A stretch of 64,000 nt of DNA from Aureimonas glaciei (GTDB taxonomy: Bacteria; Pseudomonadota; Alphaproteobacteria; Rhizobiales; Rhizobiaceae): the NCBI RefSeq assembly GCF_014643375.1, contig NZ_BMJJ01000002.1, positions 310,345 through 374,344 of the forward strand, written 5' to 3'. Made by a program: the position numbers and the translations under genes. Position 1 is the stretch's first letter. Each line of letters opens with the position of its first letter. The notes beneath the pieces were generated by a model, which saw only the letters and a program-made list of their open reading frames with translations, was not told the origin of the DNA and did no database searches. Positions 62,684 through 64,000 of this stretch are shown here, piece by piece.

Positions 62684-63775
62684 CTATTTTCCGTCGAGGC
62701 CCATCACGATCTGCATCTTCACCTCACCCTTGGGTGCCGAGGCGGCAATCTCGAAGGCCTCGACGCTGTCCTCGAAGGCGAAGGTGCGGGTGATCAGCGG
62801 CGCGACGTCGATCGTGCCGGAGGCGAGCATGGCGACGCAGCGCGGGAACACGTGGGCGTAGCGGAAGACGTGCTCGACCCGCGCCTCCTTCACCATCGCC
62901 GAGGCGACGTCGTAGGGCACCGGCGACATCGGGATGCCGACGAAGACGAGGACGCCGCCGGGGCAGAGCGGCTCGAAGATGCCGGCGACGGCCCGTTCCG
63001 AACCCGAGCATTCGTAGATCACGTCGGCGCCCCAGCCTTCGGTCGCGGCCTTCACCACGTCGGCGAGCTTCTCCCGTCCGACATTCACCGTCGTCACGGC
63101 GCCGAGCGTGCGGGCGAGGTCGAGCTTGGTGTCGTCGAGATCGCTGACGAAGACGTGCGAGGCGCCGCCGGCGAGCGCCGCCAGCACGGTGACGAGGCCG
63201 ATCGGCCCGGCGCCGATGACGATGGCGACGTGGCCGGGCGCGGCCCGCGCCTTGGTCACGGCATGGACGCCGACGGCCAGCGGCTCGACCATGGCTGCGG
63301 CGGCGAAAGTGACGTTGTCGGGAATCTTGAAGGTGAGGGCGGCCGGATGGACGACGCTGGAGCGCAACACGCCGTGCACCGGCGGCGTCGCCCAGAAGCG
63401 GACGTCGGGATCGAGATTGTACAGGCCGAGCTGCGTCGCCTTGGCCGTCGGGCTCGGAATGCCCGGCTCCATGCAGACGCGGTCGCCCACCTTCAGCGTG
63501 GCGACGTCGCTGCCGACTTCGGTGACGATGCCCGAGGCCTCGTGGCCGAGGATCATCGGCGCCTTGACGATGAAGGGGCCGATCGCGCCGTGGGTGTAGA
63601 AATGCACGTCCGATCCGCAGATGCCGACCGTGTGGATCGCGATCCTGACATCGTGCGGGCCGACCGTCTCGTCGATCGGGCAGTCGCGCAGCGACAGCCT
63701 GTCCTTGGCCTCGAGGACGAGGGCGCGGGTTTCGGTGCTGGCGGGGAGGGCGTGAGCTTGAGACATGTCGATCAT
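62684..63775 (-). CDS. Zinc-dependent polyol dehydrogenase, xylitol/sorbitol type
   Basis: 363 residues of the medium-chain dehydrogenase family. The catalytic zinc site is [16 protein letters not shown] (Cys) and LGHEASG (His-Glu). A structural-zinc Cys cluster is absent, as in sorbitol and xylitol dehydrogenases: [11 protein letters not shown] keeps only one Cys. The NAD site is [10 protein letters not shown] with [12 protein letters not shown] (Asp favours NAD). The start at 63775 is chosen because ATGA overlaps the stop of the upstream frame; an ATG three codons later (63766) is possible. Probably oxidises xylitol or a related polyol to the ketose. Confidence 0.92.
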   Translation of the reverse strand: MIDMSQAHALPASTETRALVLEAKDRLSLRDCPIDETVGPHDVRIAIHTVGICGSDVHFYTHGAIGPFIVKAPMILGHEASGIVTEVGSDVATLKVGDRVCMEPGIPSPTAKATQLGLYNLDPDVRFWATPPVHGVLRSSVVHPAALTFKIPDNVTFAAAAMVEPLAVGVHAVTKARAAPGHVAIVIGAGPIGLVTVLAALAGGASHVFVSDLDDTKLDLARTLGAVTTVNVGREKLADVVKAATEGWGADVIYECSGSERAVAGIFEPLCPGGVLVFVGIPMSPVPYDVASAMVKEARVEHVFRYAHVFPRCVAMLASGTIDVAPLITRTFAFEDSVEAFEIAASAPKGEVKMQIVMGLDGK

Positions 63776-64000
63776 CCGATGTTCGGCCGCTGGCTTGTCC
63801 GGGGCGGCAGGAAAGTACTGGCGGTCGCGGCGGGCGACACGGCGCTGGCCGCGCGTCGCCGCCAGACCGCAGCATAGTCGAGAAGGGCAGGGTCGGTCTT
63901 CTCCCCGCGCCGTTGTCCGCCGCTCAATTCGCGGCGTTCGTGCTGGCTGCCCCGGGCGAGCAGGGCCGCGCCCGCGCTGGTGCCGGTGACGCCGGCCGAG
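63772..64000 (-). CDS. C-terminal end of a protein, possibly an FGGY kinase (partial, cut by window end)
   Basis: The minus strand is open from the window edge to a TGA at 63774-63772, 75 residues. The first part, [17 protein letters not shown], resembles the last helix of FGGY kinases, where a Gly/Ala-rich GAALLA segment follows the final strand; then [15 protein letters not shown] and a poorly ordered tail. The stop overlaps the dehydrogenase start (ATGA), the typical coupling of operon genes, which supports real coding. A pentulose kinase would complete the pathway, but the call rests on a short segment. Confidence 0.45.
   Translation of the reverse strand, partial: SAGVTGTSAGAALLARGSQHERRELSGGQRRGEKTDPALLDYAAVWRRRAASAVSPAATASTFLPPRTSQRPNIG

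Overview
The window is 64 kb of GC-rich DNA from an alphaproteobacterium, most likely of the order Hyphomicrobiales (Rhizobiales). The evidence is the CtrA cell-cycle cluster (ChpT phosphotransferase, CtrA, SciP/DUF1153, a FliJ-type protein), a DUF1134/EipA envelope protein, a BA14K protein, a fused SecDF, an HWE-type histidine kinase and palindromic intergenic elements of the kind common in rhizobia. An Aurantimonas/Aureimonas-type genus is a guess only. No tRNA, rRNA, CRISPR array, insertion sequence or replication origin was seen.

Layout. 0-5 kb: the end of a SNF2-type helicase, a small conserved protein, a cold-shock gene, a lipoprotein, a TrmH methyltransferase, a membrane coiled-coil protein and EipA. 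5-10 kb: the cell-cycle cluster, namely chpT, a receiver protein that has lost its phospho-acceptor Asp, ctrA, fliJ and sciP, followed by mnmA; CtrA-type boxes lie in the intergenic spaces. 10-21 kb: housekeeping and signalling genes: a CPA1 antiporter with a cyclic-nucleotide-binding domain, an NAD(P)-binding protein, rpsU (TTG start), a second cold-shock gene, BA14K, a class III adenylate cyclase with TPRs, and an HWE kinase/response regulator pair.

21-48 kb is a carbohydrate and polyol catabolic island built from two SorC-controlled modules. Module A (21.1-32.1 kb) has a GlpSTPQUV-like ABC importer whose two ATPases are complementary asymmetric halves, a PfkB kinase, a TpiA homologue carrying the Ser-for-Asn change I associate with EryH-type tetrulose-phosphate isomerases, and, divergently, a SorC regulator fused in frame to DhaK followed by DhaL. 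Module B (34.5-47.9 kb) has two FGGY kinases, two SorC regulators, an AraM-like sn-glycerol-1-phosphate dehydrogenase translationally coupled to a HAD phosphatase, a class II aldolase, an SDR and a second CUT1-type importer. A diguanylate cyclase and a TacA/TacT toxin-antitoxin pair lie between the modules. The modules share DHAP/triose- or tetrulose-phosphate chemistry and probably funnel one or more unusual polyols or ketoses into central metabolism.

48-53.6 kb is a complete Liv-type amino-acid/amide importer. 54-57 kb carries a small unknown protein and secDF. 57.3 kb to the end is a third sugar module on the minus strand (module C): a CUT2 importer, an L-xylulose-reductase-like SDR, a xylitol/sorbitol-type dehydrogenase and, cut by the window edge, the end of what may be an FGGY kinase. 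This looks like pentitol use.

The best candidates for something new are the SorC-DhaK fusion with its internal start site, the asymmetric importer ATPase pair, the G1P dehydrogenase/phosphatase/aldolase pathway, the phosphorylation-dead receiver beside chpT, and a palindromic element sitting inside an importer operon.
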